The notes below the pieces were generated by a model that saw only the letters and a list, made by a program, of their open reading frames with translations, did not search any database and had not been told where the DNA came from. 61,842 nucleotides of DNA from positions 1 through 61,842 of the forward strand of contig JAHEFI010000010.1 in the NCBI GenBank assembly GCA_024640255.1. The letters are read 5' to 3'. Below, in pieces: positions 44,767-55,862 of this stretch. Within the stretch, counting starts at the first letter, position 1. Each line of letters begins with the position of its first letter. Made by a program: the position numbers and the translations under genes. The DNA comes from Bacteroidota bacterium (GTDB lineage: Bacteria; Bacteroidota; Bacteroidia; Chitinophagales; Chitinophagaceae).

Positions 44767-45768
44767 ATGCCAAAGCAACCCACTATAGTAGTTACTGGAT
44801 CCGCTGGATTTATTGGTTCTGTCTTTGTTCAATATTTAAACGAACAAGGTTTTAATCAATTACTATTGGTAGATGATTTTGGCGTTGAGGAAAAAAGAAA
44901 AAACTGGGAGCAAAAACAATTCATCAAAGTAATAGAGAGACAATCTTTTATTACTCAATTAGAAAATGATGAATATGAAATAGATGCTATTGTGCATTTA
45001 GGTGCTAGAACAGATACCACTGAATTTAATTATGCCATTCATGAAGAATTGAATGTGAATTATTCAAAATCTTTATGGAATTATGCTACTCAAAAAAACA
45101 TTCCTTTCATTTACGCTTCTTCTGCAGCTACATATGGTGCTGGAGAACATGGATATAATGATAGTCACGATATTTTGAATCAATTGGCTCCATTAAATCC
45201 ATATGGTATTAGTAAGAATGAATTTGATAAATGGGCGATAGCAGAAAAAAATCAACCAATGGCTTGGGCGGGTTTAAAGTTCTTTAATGTTTATGGTCCT
45301 AACGAATCGCATAAAGCTAGAATGGCTAGTGTGATTTTCCATTCATTCAATCAAATCAAGCAAACTGGTTTAGTGAAATTATTTAAAAGTCACAAAGAAG
45401 GATTTAAAGATGGAGAACAATTACGAGACTTTGTATATGTAAAAGATTTAGTGAAAGTGATTGGCTGGATGTTGCATCACATGTTATCTAATACCTGGGA
45501 TGCATCCAAAAATGGTTTATATAATTTAGGAACAGGTAAGGCAAGATCTTTTTATGATCTAGCTGCCAATACATTTAAAGCACAAGGTTTAACACCGAAT
45601 ATCGAATTCATCGATATGCCCTTGGATATTAGAGATAAGTATCAATACTTCACAGAAGCCAATATGGCAAAGTTGCGCGCCGCAGGATATACTGCACCGT
45701 TCTATACATTGGAAGAGGGTGTTGCTGATTATGTTGCAAATTATTTGCTGCCAGGAAAGAGTTATTAA
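44767..45768 (+). CDS. hldD: ADP-L-glycero-D-manno-heptose 6-epimerase
   Basis: 333 aa, short-chain dehydrogenase/epimerase. NAD site VTGSAGFIGSVFVQYL, LVDDF, catalytic YGISKNEFD (Tyr and Lys), GLKFFNVYGPNE, then MASVIFHSFNQIK and DGEQLRDFVYVKDLVKVI, which are specific for HldD. It epimerises the heptose that goes into lipopolysaccharide inner core. It lies 12 bp after purL, an operon of unrelated functions. Confidence 0.93.
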   Translation: MPKQPTIVVTGSAGFIGSVFVQYLNEQGFNQLLLVDDFGVEEKRKNWEQKQFIKVIERQSFITQLENDEYEIDAIVHLGARTDTTEFNYAIHEELNVNYSKSLWNYATQKNIPFIYASSAATYGAGEHGYNDSHDILNQLAPLNPYGISKNEFDKWAIAEKNQPMAWAGLKFFNVYGPNESHKARMASVIFHSFNQIKQTGLVKLFKSHKEGFKDGEQLRDFVYVKDLVKVIGWMLHHMLSNTWDASKNGLYNLGTGKARSFYDLAANTFKAQGLTPNIEFIDMPLDIRDKYQYFTEANMAKLRAAGYTAPFYTLEEGVADYVANYLLPGKSY

Positions 45769-45809
45769 AAGCTCATTTCTTTACGCTTATTATTTCAAAT
45801 GAAATTTAA

Positions 45810-46685
45810 TTAATGCGCTTTTAAGAAAGCTATTGCTTTAGCATAAGCATCTGCTTTCGCAGCAGCATTAAATGATGGATTACTTGGATTAGCAAATCCA
45901 TGTCCAGCATCGTATCTGTTTACATTTAAATTTTTTCCAGCTTCTTTCATATTCTTTTCAAATTCATCTACCATCGCAGGAGAAGGAGCTTGATCTTTAT
46001 TGCCAAAGAAACCAATGATATCACATTGAATAGATTTTAATTTATCCATATTCGTTTCTGGACGGCCATAATACATTACTGAACCTTTTGCTTGTGGTCC
46101 AGCAAGAATAGCAGTTTGTAAACTCCACATACCACCAAAGCACCAACCTACACTATAAATACTTGCTTTTGATCCAGCATGTTTAATGGCACCTTGAATA
46201 ATAGCAGTCATTCTGTTCATATCTGCACCACGCATTAATTTCATGGCACTATCTGGAGTAGCTGCTACTTTTCCATCATACATATCTACAGCAATTACAT
46301 TAATGTCTCCCAAATCTTTAAAATATTGATCGGCTTCCATTTTAATGTTATCATTTAATCCCCACCACTCTTGAATAACAATTAACCATTTGTTGGTTTT
46401 CTTTTTAGCAGGAATAAAATATGCATTGGCTTTATTACCGTCAGCAGCATCAAATTGGATCATTGAACCTAATAAATCGGCTGGAGCAACTTTTAAGGGG
46501 GAAGGATGTAAACTGGCAAAAGCTGGAGTAGAGGCTTCCAACTGATAAGCTTGTTGGGTTTCCATATTTAAACAGGCAATAACATCTGCTTTTTCAACAG
46601 TTGGATGTTGGTTCTTTTTCCATTCCCAACTAGTTAAAGCAAGGGTAAATAGGGCTATACTTAATAAAAAGGCTGTTTTTTTCAT
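45810..46685 (-). CDS. Secreted dienelactone hydrolase-family protein
   Basis: 291 aa with an N-terminal signal peptide (MKKTAFLLSIALFTLALTSWE). An alpha/beta hydrolase with catalytic Cys in YSVGWCFGGMW, and later IIGFFGNKDQAPSP (acid residue) and RYDAGHGFANPSN (His), giving a Cys-Asp-His triad. Upstream, VIQEWWGLNDNIKMEAD is the DLH signature. Substrate unknown; most such periplasmic versions hydrolyse esters or lactones. Convergent to hldD with a 41-bp gap. Confidence 0.88.
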   Translation of the reverse strand: MKKTAFLLSIALFTLALTSWEWKKNQHPTVEKADVIACLNMETQQAYQLEASTPAFASLHPSPLKVAPADLLGSMIQFDAADGNKANAYFIPAKKKTNKWLIVIQEWWGLNDNIKMEADQYFKDLGDINVIAVDMYDGKVAATPDSAMKLMRGADMNRMTAIIQGAIKHAGSKASIYSVGWCFGGMWSLQTAILAGPQAKGSVMYYGRPETNMDKLKSIQCDIIGFFGNKDQAPSPAMVDEFEKNMKEAGKNLNVNRYDAGHGFANPSNPSFNAAAKADAYAKAIAFLKAH

Positions 46686-46762
46686 TTTTTTTGACTTTAA
46701 GGGTGAAGATGTTCACTTTTATATAACATTTATAAACATTTATTGTTCAATGCAAAACCCAT

Positions 46763-46793
46763 TTTGTAGGGGGCTTTTTTTCGCGTATTTTTG
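46763..46793 (+). promoter_or_regulatory. pyrG promoter
   Basis: -33 TTTG (46763-46766), 19-bp spacer, -7 TATTTTTG (46786-46793), a full match to the Bacteroidota sigma-ABfr consensus. It leaves a 5' leader of over 100 nt before pyrG; I see no clear riboswitch in it. Confidence 0.7.
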
Positions 46794-46867
46794 TATGACC
46801 TCTAAGAAATTTTCCTAATTAAAAGACGGTCACATTAAAAACCAATTGAATGGGTATACCTCAATAG

Positions 46868-48529
<1,662 letters not shown>

Positions 48530-48585
48530 TTTTGGTGCAATAAATCATGTACCTTTATTCCCTCAAAAATTTATAATCTATTCAA

Positions 48586-50406
48586 ATGAATACGGATAAA
48601 AATACGGTCATTGGTTTTGTCTTATTAGCGGGTTTATTCTTTGCTTATTTCTGGTTTACTAACAAACAACAAAACGAATTACAAGCATATAAAAAGCACT
48701 TTGATGATTCTGTAGCGATGGTAAAAGCAACTGCCGACAAAGCAGCGGCTTTAAAGAATGCTGCTTTAGTAGATAGCACTGTGAAGACATCAGCGGGTGA
48801 TTCTTCTGCTATAGATACACTTAAAGAACAATTTGTAGTTATTGAAAACGAATTGGTAAAAGTTACTTTAACCAATAAGGGTGGTCAGGTGGCCAATGTG
48901 TTGTTGAAAAAGTACACCAACTCAAATAAGCAACAAGTTGTTTTAGGTGATAGCACTAGCTTAAATTATCCAATTAATATTGCCAGCAATCAGTCTGCTC
49001 AAATTAATCAATTGATTTTCCAAAAAGCAGAGGTATTGCCTGAAGAAAATGGTGTACAAAAAGTAGCTTTTACTTTAACTGCTCCTAATGGAAATACTAT
49101 TACGCATTTATTTAGTTTAGCTCCTAAGCAATATAATATTGATTGGACCATTCAATTAAATGGCGCGGATCAATTATTAACAAATCATCAATTGAATGTG
49201 TTATGGGAAGCTCATTCTTTTAAACAAGAGCGTACTTTGAACTACGAGCGCCAGATGTCGAATATTTGTTTTTCTGAGGGTAAAGAATTTGATTATATCT
49301 CTAGCAAAACAACCAAGACATTTGAAAAGCCAGTACAATGGGTGGGCTTGGTGCAACAGTTCTTTAATACTACATTAATTGCTAAGACCGATTTTACAAG
49401 TGGTAAAATTGATTGGCAAAGAAGAATAGATAGTAGCAATTCTTTAGCTGCTTTACAAACACAGTTACAAACAAAAGTAGATGGCAATACTGCCTCTCTT
49501 GCATTGGCTTTATATTATGGTCCAAATGATATGAATATCTTAAAGACACAAGCTCCAGAAATGGATAAGATTGTGAACTTGGGAAGAGATTTATATTCAT
49601 TTGTTAGACCTATCAATAAATATATTATCAGACCTGTATTTGATTTCTTTGCAAGTTTTGTAACGAATTATGGCTGGGTGGTTTTATTGTTAACCATCTT
49701 TATTAGATTGGTTACTTCTCCATTAACTTATTCAAGTTATTTGAGTAGTGCTAAGATGAAAGTATTGAAACCAGAATTAGATGAGGTTAAAAAGAAGTTT
49801 GGTGACGATCAGCAAGGTTTTGCAATGGAGCAAATGAAATTGTTTAGAGAAGCAGGGGTGAATCCATTAGGAGGATGTATACCAGCTTTATTACAAATTC
49901 CTATCTTCTTTGCTTTATATAGTTTCTTTAACTCTAATATCTCTTTAAGAGGGCAAGCATTTTTATGGAGTAAGGATTTATCAAGCTATGATATCATTGC
50001 TACTTTACCATTTAGCGTTCCAATGGGATTTGGTAATCACATTAGCTTATTTACCATTACAGCAGTAGTAACAAGTTTGATTATGTCGGTTTATAATATG
50101 TCCATGACACCAACACAGGATAATCCAGCATTGAAATACATGCCTTATATCTTCCCTGTAATGTTATTGTTCATCTTTAATAGTCTGCCTTCTGCCTTAA
50201 CTTGGTATTATACTGTATCAAATATTGTAACTCTATTGTTGCAGTTTATTATTCAAAAATTCATTATCAATCACGATAAGATTTTAGCGGAGATTCAAGT
50301 GAAGAGAAAAACGCCGAAGAAAAAAAGTAATTGGCAAACTAAATATGAGCAAATGATGGATGCTCAAAAAAAAGTACAAGACCTAAAAGAAAGAACTAAA
50401 AAATAA
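48586..50406 (+). CDS. yidC: Membrane protein insertase YidC
   Basis: 606 aa. An N-terminal helix (TVIGFVLLAGLFFAYFWF), a large periplasmic domain (about 70-350) and the conserved C-terminal insertase region with NYGWVVLLLTIFIRLVTSPLTY, NPLGGCIPALLQIPIFFALY, LTWYYTVSNIVTLLLQ, and a Lys-rich tail. The conserved Arg in the groove is the one in FIRLVTSP. It inserts proteins into the inner membrane. It ends before a strong terminator. Confidence 0.97.
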   Translation: MNTDKNTVIGFVLLAGLFFAYFWFTNKQQNELQAYKKHFDDSVAMVKATADKAAALKNAALVDSTVKTSAGDSSAIDTLKEQFVVIENELVKVTLTNKGGQVANVLLKKYTNSNKQQVVLGDSTSLNYPINIASNQSAQINQLIFQKAEVLPEENGVQKVAFTLTAPNGNTITHLFSLAPKQYNIDWTIQLNGADQLLTNHQLNVLWEAHSFKQERTLNYERQMSNICFSEGKEFDYISSKTTKTFEKPVQWVGLVQQFFNTTLIAKTDFTSGKIDWQRRIDSSNSLAALQTQLQTKVDGNTASLALALYYGPNDMNILKTQAPEMDKIVNLGRDLYSFVRPINKYIIRPVFDFFASFVTNYGWVVLLLTIFIRLVTSPLTYSSYLSSAKMKVLKPELDEVKKKFGDDQQGFAMEQMKLFREAGVNPLGGCIPALLQIPIFFALYSFFNSNISLRGQAFLWSKDLSSYDIIATLPFSVPMGFGNHISLFTITAVVTSLIMSVYNMSMTPTQDNPALKYMPYIFPVMLLFIFNSLPSALTWYYTVSNIVTLLLQFIIQKFIINHDKILAEIQVKRKTPKKKSNWQTKYEQMMDAQKKVQDLKERTKK

Positions 50407-50412
50407 TTCCCC

Positions 50413-50446
50413 TAAGAGGCCTGCACTAATGAGGCCTCTTATTATT
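50413..50446 (+). terminator. Terminator after yidC
   Basis: A 10-bp stem TAAGAGGCCT (50413-50422) / AGGCCTCTTA (50432-50441), loop of 9 nt, then an A+T tail with T's. Confidence 0.8.
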
Positions 50447-50454
50447 TTATTTGA

Positions 50455-51069
50455 ATGAAGTATAAAATTACCCCCATAATTGTATACCTATTGGTTGCAT
50501 TTTCTGCATCTGCTCAAACAAAAGTAGTTGGTGAGTGTAGTATTCAATTTGATATAGATCAATTACAAAATCAAGATTGGCAAAAACTAGGACAGAAAAT
50601 TATTCAGGTTAAAGGCAATCAATGCAAGACCACTTTAATTACACCTAAATTAGTTCAAAGTCTGTTGTTCTCTTCTCAAGAAGATTCTGCATATATTTTA
50701 AAAGAAATAGGCGATAGTAAGTTCTTGCAAAGAGTTCCCTTTCCTCCCAAGAGTTTACCTACATTGGTCAATATGAAAAAAATGACAAGTGATTCTGTTA
50801 TTAATATTGCTGGGTATACATGTAATGGATTGCAACTTACATTTAGCGACGAATCAGTGTATGATATTTTTTATACTCCCTTGATTGTTCCAACCATTCC
50901 TTATTTTGAAATGGCGTTTAAAGATATCCCCGGATTAGTACTTTCTTATTCCATCACTACTAAAAAAGGAGTGTCAATAAGATATAAAGCAACACAGGTT
51001 GATTTAAGTCCCATTACATTGAATCAATTTGAGATCAATAAAAACGAGTATCAGGTTCTTGATAAATAG
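50455..51069 (+). CDS. Secreted protein, GLPGLI/DUF4412-like
   Basis: 204 aa with a signal peptide (MKYKITPIIVYLLVAFSASA). The body shows a beta-rich fold with KVVGECSIQFDID near the start and DIFYTPLIVPTIPYFEMAFKDIPGLVLSYSI near the end, like the GLPGLI family, in which a short GLPGL-type loop follows the long strand. Function unknown in the whole family. It is preceded by the yidC terminator, so it has its own promoter. Confidence 0.65.
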   Translation: MKYKITPIIVYLLVAFSASAQTKVVGECSIQFDIDQLQNQDWQKLGQKIIQVKGNQCKTTLITPKLVQSLLFSSQEDSAYILKEIGDSKFLQRVPFPPKSLPTLVNMKKMTSDSVINIAGYTCNGLQLTFSDESVYDIFYTPLIVPTIPYFEMAFKDIPGLVLSYSITTKKGVSIRYKATQVDLSPITLNQFEINKNEYQVLDK

Positions 51070-51077
51070 GAAACCTA

Positions 51078-51413
51078 TTAAGGTTGTGTAGGACTTGGTG
51101 TTTTAAATCTTGGTAACACCATTTTGTATCTGTAAGGAATAACATAAGAAATATTCCCTTTGTTGAACTTTAAGTAATTAGCATTTGCATTACTTGCTGC
51201 CATTCCTTTAAATTCCAAACTTGATCTTAAAGTATAAAAAGTAGAAGTCTTCAACGAAGCTGAACCAATATTTTTTAAGCTATACTTTTCAGCAAGTGTA
51301 TTAGCATTAGCTTTTAATTCTGTACTGCTTAAAACAAGGGTACTAGCTTTTAGCTGGCTATTGATTAAAATAGTCAGACATCCAATGAATAGTATTTGTT
51401 TAATGGTACGCAT
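51078..51413 (-). CDS. Small secreted protein of unknown function
   Basis: 111 aa with a signal peptide (MRTIKQILFIGCLTILINSQLKA). The body is rich in Ser, Ala and Asn with YSLKNIGSASLKTSTFYTLRSSLEF and ends VLPRFKTPSPTQP. No recognisable family. Convergent to the gene before it with a gap of 8 bp. Confidence 0.6.
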   Translation of the reverse strand: MRTIKQILFIGCLTILINSQLKASTLVLSSTELKANANTLAEKYSLKNIGSASLKTSTFYTLRSSLEFKGMAASNANANYLKFNKGNISYVIPYRYKMVLPRFKTPSPTQP

Positions 51414-51608
51414 GGTTATTACGAAGATAAGTAAACTGGTAGATTCTTAAAAAAAATATTTTAAACCCTTTTTGGGCCAATGTGCAGAACAAAATATGGC
51501 CAAATCAAGCCTAGTAACTATATTTAATATGATCATTATTGAAGGGCATTTAAAACATAAATGACTGAAAATCAATGTTCTTTACTAAACCCTATAATCT
51601 AATCAGCC

Positions 51609-53039
51609 ATGTTCGAACCGCATAGAGACGAAGAAGGAGGAGATATCCAAGATTTATTACAGCGTTTTCAAAACTTGAAGAACGGGAGAGCCAATGCCTA
51701 TATTGAGGAAGATGACTTTGAGCGTATAATTGAGCATTTAGACGAAAAAGATGAGATTGTTGACGCCATTGAAGCAGCCGATTTGGGATTGGAGCAATAT
51801 CCCCATTCTGCTTTATTGATGATAAAAAAAGCAGATTTATTATTAGCCACTAGAAAATATAAAGAAGCATTAAAATTATTAGATGCGGCTACTTTATATG
51901 ATCATAAAGAAATGAATCTGTTTATTTTAAAAACAGATGCCTATCTAGCATTGGATCAACCAGAGAAAGCTATTGTGCTTTTACAAGAAGCTTTACATTT
52001 ATTCGAAGGGGCGGAAAGAACGGAAGTATTATTTGAATTAGCAGATGTATATGATGATCATGAAGCTTTTGATAAAGTATTTGATTGCTTGCAATTAATT
52101 TTAGAAGAAGATCCTAATAACGAAGAAGCTTTATACAAGATTTGTTTTTGGACTGACTTTACAGGTAGAAATGAAGAGAGTATAAGATTGCATGAACGCA
52201 TTATCAATGATCAACCTTATAATGCCTTGGCATGGTTTAATTTGGCAGCATCCTTTCAGGGATTAAAATTATATGAGAAAGCAATTGATGCTTATCAGTA
52301 TGCCATTGTGATTGATGAAAAATTCGATTATGCTTATCGTAATATGGGCGATGCTTATTTACGATTAAGAAAATACAAAGAAGCTATTGAAGCTTTAGAA
52401 AAAGTATTAGAGTTATCAAGACCGGAAGATGTTATCTACGAAGCCATTGGACATTGCTATCATAGAATGAAAAATTATGCGCAAGCTAGATTTCATTATA
52501 AAAAAGCAGTGCATTTAAATCCTGATGATAGCAGATTGTATCAAAAAATTGCAAGTACCTATATGCAAGAAGGCCATTGGGAAATGGCTATTAAGCAAAT
52601 GGAACATGCATTGCGTATTCATAAACATATCAATGAATACTATATCCAGTTAGGAGAGTGTTATATGCAACTAGGACAATATGTAGAAGCGGCGGGCTAT
52701 TTTGGAACAGTGGTGGCCAACAAGCCAAAACAAATTGCAGGTTGGGAATATTTGATTAGAAGTTTAATGGCCAATGATCAATTAGATGCTGCATTGGAAC
52801 AAACGGAATTAGCTTATTCATCTACACAGGGTAAAACATTATTTATTTATTATAGAAGTGCTATTCTATTTAAAATGGATAAGGCAAATGAAGGTCTATT
52901 GCAATTAGAAATGGCTTTATCAAAATCGGCTAAATGGTTAAATAAATTTGTGAAGTTTTATCCAGAAGTAGTGCAAGATGCCAAAGTGATGACTTTGCTC
53001 AGTCAATATAAAAAGAGTAAGAAGAGCAAAGGTTCTTGA
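51609..53039 (+). CDS. Tetratricopeptide-repeat protein
   Basis: 476 aa, soluble, no signal peptide. At least nine TPR units follow an acidic N-terminus (EEDDFERIIEHLDEKDEIVDAI), for example PYNALAWFNLAASFQGLKLYEKAIDAYQYA and EAIGHCYHRMKNYAQARFHYKKAV. A scaffolding role is likely; partner unknown. It is followed by the comA-like and aroE genes on the same strand, with a possible separate promoter before comA. Confidence 0.87.
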   Translation: MFEPHRDEEGGDIQDLLQRFQNLKNGRANAYIEEDDFERIIEHLDEKDEIVDAIEAADLGLEQYPHSALLMIKKADLLLATRKYKEALKLLDAATLYDHKEMNLFILKTDAYLALDQPEKAIVLLQEALHLFEGAERTEVLFELADVYDDHEAFDKVFDCLQLILEEDPNNEEALYKICFWTDFTGRNEESIRLHERIINDQPYNALAWFNLAASFQGLKLYEKAIDAYQYAIVIDEKFDYAYRNMGDAYLRLRKYKEAIEALEKVLELSRPEDVIYEAIGHCYHRMKNYAQARFHYKKAVHLNPDDSRLYQKIASTYMQEGHWEMAIKQMEHALRIHKHINEYYIQLGECYMQLGQYVEAAGYFGTVVANKPKQIAGWEYLIRSLMANDQLDAALEQTELAYSSTQGKTLFIYYRSAILFKMDKANEGLLQLEMALSKSAKWLNKFVKFYPEVVQDAKVMTLLSQYKKSKKSKGS

Positions 53040-53051
53040 TGAATTTTAAAG

Positions 53052-53059
53052 TAACTTTG
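53052..53059 (+). promoter_or_regulatory. Possible -7 element before the ComA-like gene
   Basis: TAACTTTG fits the -7 consensus exactly, 18 bp before the start codon. No TTTG at the right distance upstream; it is only a candidate. Confidence 0.4.
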
Positions 53060-53076
53060 CAAGAAAATAGTTAAAC

Positions 53077-53838
53077 ATGAATTTTAACTTAAGTCAAATC
53101 CCAGAAAGAACTGCTCAACCTCGACAACACGGTTTAACGATGGTGATGGATAAGGGATTAAGTTATGCAGAAGCAGAAAACTTTATAAGTATAGGGAAAC
53201 CTCATACTGATATTGTGAAATTAGGATTCGGAACATCTTTTGTTACGCCTAATTTGAGAAAGAAGATTGAATTATATCAAAGCCATAATATACCGGTGTA
53301 TTTTGGAGGTACTTTATTTGAAGCATTTTTGATTCGTAATCAAATGGATGATTATATCGCTATGTGTAAAGATTATGGCGTTGATGTGATTGAAGTAAGT
53401 GATGGGTCCATTGAAATTCCTCATTCAGAAAAATGTGGTCATATTGAAAAAATTGCCAAGTTTGCCAAAGTATTAAGCGAAGTAGGTAGCAAAGATGCTG
53501 CACATATTATCCCTCCTTATAAATGGATTGAATTAATGAGTGCTGAATTAAACGCAGGTGCGTCTTATGTTATTGCAGAAGCAAGAGAAGCTGGTAATGT
53601 GGGTATTTACAGAGGCAGTGGTGAAGTAAGAGAAGGTTTGGTGCAAGAAATTTTAACCAAGATACCAGCAGAGAAAATTATTTGGGAAGCTCCTCAAAAA
53701 GCACAACAATTATATTTTTTAGAATTAATTGGTTGCAATGTAAACTTAGGAAATATTGCTCCTACAGAAATTATTCCATTAGAAGCCATGAGAATTGGTT
53801 TAAGAGGGGACACTTTTCATTTATATTTAAATAAATAA
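53077..53838 (+). CDS. Phosphosulfolactate synthase-like protein (ComA family)
   Basis: 253 aa, TIM-barrel. Motifs of the ComA family are present: GLTMVMDKGL, DIVKLGFGTSFVTP, PVYFGGTLFEAF, VIEVSDGSIEIP, VIAEAREAGNVGIYRGSGEVR, WEAPQKAQQLYFLELIG. In archaea ComA joins phosphoenolpyruvate and sulfite, the first step to coenzyme M. Bacteroidota do not make coenzyme M, so here it may make sulfolactate or an unknown sulfonate. The position just before aroE may mean a shared PEP-related role or simple co-transcription. Confidence 0.85.
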   Translation: MNFNLSQIPERTAQPRQHGLTMVMDKGLSYAEAENFISIGKPHTDIVKLGFGTSFVTPNLRKKIELYQSHNIPVYFGGTLFEAFLIRNQMDDYIAMCKDYGVDVIEVSDGSIEIPHSEKCGHIEKIAKFAKVLSEVGSKDAAHIIPPYKWIELMSAELNAGASYVIAEAREAGNVGIYRGSGEVREGLVQEILTKIPAEKIIWEAPQKAQQLYFLELIGCNVNLGNIAPTEIIPLEAMRIGLRGDTFHLYLNK

Positions 53839-53840
53839 TA

Positions 53841-54593
53841 GTGCGCAAGTTTGGCTTAATTGGATTCCCATTATCACATTCTTTTTCGAAAGGATTTTTT
53901 GCAGACAAATTCGCGAAAGAAAATATTGTGAATACGCAGTATGAGAACTTTCCCATTGAAAACATTGATCAATTTAGTTCATTGTGGGAAGAAGAACCAA
54001 ACTTAGAAGGGATTAATATTACCATTCCACATAAGAAAGCAGTCATACCTTTTTTAGACAATCCATCTTCTGTTGTGAAAGCTATGAATGCTTGTAATTG
54101 TATTAGAAAGTACAATGGCCAATTATATGGGTACAATACAGATGTTATTGGATTTGAAAAATCTTTACAACCTTTTTTAAAAGCGCATCATCAAAAAGCA
54201 TTGATATTGGGAACCGGTGGGGCTGCAGCAGCAGTAGCTTGGGTGCTGGAAAAATTAGGTATCACATATCAATATGTTTCTAGAACAAGTGCAGGGAAAA
54301 ATGTAATGAGTTACGATGATTTAAATAACGCTATATTACAAGACCATCTTTTAATCATTAATACAAGTCCTGTGGGTATGTATCCTCATGTGAATGAAGC
54401 GCCTGCATTGGATTATACGGCTATTACCCCAGCACATCATTTGTATGATTTGATTTATAATCCTGCTGAAACTTTGTTTTTAACAAATGGGAAGGAGCGT
54501 GGCGCCAGTATACAAAATGGTTTAGAAATGTTGCATTTGCAAGCAGAAGCTAGTTGGGAAATTTGGAATAGAGAAACGCCCTTTGTTCAATAG
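53841..54593 (+). CDS. aroE: Shikimate dehydrogenase (GTG start)
   Basis: 250 aa. The start is GTG, 2 bp after the ComA-like stop: MRKFGLIGFPLSHSFSKGFF is the exact N-terminal motif of AroE. NITIPHKK contains the catalytic Lys; the NADP site is ILGTGGAAAAVAWVL, and QNGLEMLHLQAEASW is the C-terminal signature. It reduces 3-dehydroshikimate to shikimate. No ATG is available at a suitable place, and translation is probably coupled to the gene before. Confidence 0.95.
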   Translation: MRKFGLIGFPLSHSFSKGFFADKFAKENIVNTQYENFPIENIDQFSSLWEEEPNLEGINITIPHKKAVIPFLDNPSSVVKAMNACNCIRKYNGQLYGYNTDVIGFEKSLQPFLKAHHQKALILGTGGAAAAVAWVLEKLGITYQYVSRTSAGKNVMSYDDLNNAILQDHLLIINTSPVGMYPHVNEAPALDYTAITPAHHLYDLIYNPAETLFLTNGKERGASIQNGLEMLHLQAEASWEIWNRETPFVQ

Positions 54594-54608
54594 GGTATAA
54601 TGGAGAAA

Positions 54609-55187
54609 TTATTGCTTTCTTAAAAATTCAAAAAGTTGAGTAACTGCTTTTTGTCTGTGACTGAAACTGTTTTTTTCTTCCATGTTCATTTGCGCAAAAC
54701 TTTTTGTTGATCCATCTGGAATAAAAATAGGATCATAGCCAAATCCTTTTTCTCCTTGCATCTCAAGTGCAATCTCTCCTTTACAAATGCCTTCAAAATA
54801 ATAAGTTTGTTCTTGCCATTTTAAACAGATCACTGTTCTAAACTGCGCTTTTCTATTATTCTTATTTTTTAGTTCTTCTAACACTTTATCTATGTTGGCT
54901 TGAAAATTTCTATCCTCTCCAGCATACCTTGCACTTTTCACACCCGGAGCGCCATTCAATGCTTCAATTTCTAATCCAGTATCTTCACTAAAGCAATTGG
55001 TTTTAGTGATATCAAATATTGTTTGAGCTTTCTCTAAAGCATTTTCATTTAAAGTAGCATGTGGTTCAGGAATATCTATATCTATTCCTGCAGATTTCAT
55101 ATCAATTATTGAAAAATCAGGTCCTACTAAAGATTGAATCTCTTCAATCTTGTGCTGGTTATTAGTAGCAAAAATTAATTGATACAT
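54609..55187 (-). CDS. rdgB: Non-canonical purine NTP pyrophosphatase
   Basis: 192 aa, HAM1 fold. Nucleotide motif LIFATNNQHKIEEI, then SEDTGLEIEALNGAPGVKSARYAG, and GFGYDPIFIPDG, NSFSHRQKA. It hydrolyses ITP, dITP and XTP and keeps them out of DNA. It follows the 185-aa unknown by 9 bp on the same strand. Confidence 0.96.
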   Translation of the reverse strand: MYQLIFATNNQHKIEEIQSLVGPDFSIIDMKSAGIDIDIPEPHATLNENALEKAQTIFDITKTNCFSEDTGLEIEALNGAPGVKSARYAGEDRNFQANIDKVLEELKNKNNRKAQFRTVICLKWQEQTYYFEGICKGEIALEMQGEKGFGYDPIFIPDGSTKSFAQMNMEEKNSFSHRQKAVTQLFEFLRKQ

Positions 55188-55196
55188 AAATGAAAA

Positions 55197-55754
55197 TTAT
55201 AACTCAAATATTTTCTTAAGCACTGTCCAAAGTTTTGCTTTTTCTTGCTTGGCTTCAACCCCTGTTCCTTGCATGGTAGATAATGCATTGCTAAATAAAA
55301 TATTTGTCTCACCTAATTGAGTTATTTTATATAGTGTACTAGGAAGTTTTACTTTTAATTGAGTTGCATCCACAGCAAAAGACAAAACTAGGGTAGAAGG
55401 TAATTCTTGTAAAATTTGATGCAAGCCTACTGGTTGTTTTCCGATATTAATTAAAGCAATATCTGCAATAGTTAATCTACAAGCATTCAAAATAGAAGTG
55501 AGTAAAATAAAATCCATTTCGTTTAAATGAACCGAATTAGGGTCGTTCACAATGACCGTAATTTTTTTATTATGTTCTCCTAAAGACTTTATGGGCCCTT
55601 CCCATTTTACTTCTTTTATCTCTTCCTTTTTTGTCTCTATAGTTTGTTCAACAGTAGCTTTGTTTTCTAGGGGAATATCTTCAACGACAACCAAGCTGTC
55701 CTTGTATAAATCCACTAAAACAGAAGAGGATAATATGGTTTTATCAGTACTCAT
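55197..55754 (-). CDS. Protein of unknown function
   Basis: 185 aa, no signal peptide. A charged, probably disordered part (ETKKEEIKEVKWEG) divides an N-terminal segment of about 40 residues from a folded C-terminal half (NEMDFILLTSILNACRLTIADIALINIGKQPVGLHQILQELPSTLVLSF). The pattern is vaguely like polymerase III psi-type or other Rossmann-like small proteins, but I cannot place it. Co-transcribed with rdgB. Confidence 0.6.
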   Translation of the reverse strand: MSTDKTILSSSVLVDLYKDSLVVVEDIPLENKATVEQTIETKKEEIKEVKWEGPIKSLGEHNKKITVIVNDPNSVHLNEMDFILLTSILNACRLTIADIALINIGKQPVGLHQILQELPSTLVLSFAVDATQLKVKLPSTLYKITQLGETNILFSNALSTMQGTGVEAKQEKAKLWTVLKKIFEL

Positions 55755-55862
55755 GAAATGGAAAATTAAATGAAATAGACCAATAAGAAAAATAACACTT
55801 GTAAGTCTTTATTTTTTGTTGTTTCTTTGCAGTCAATATTGCTACAAATAAATAAATAGTTT

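Noticed and set aside
45792..45805. Palindrome ATTTCAAATGAAAT between hldD and the dienelactone hydrolase gene as a terminator
   Set aside because: The two-base loop cannot fold as an RNA hairpin and no T run of note follows.
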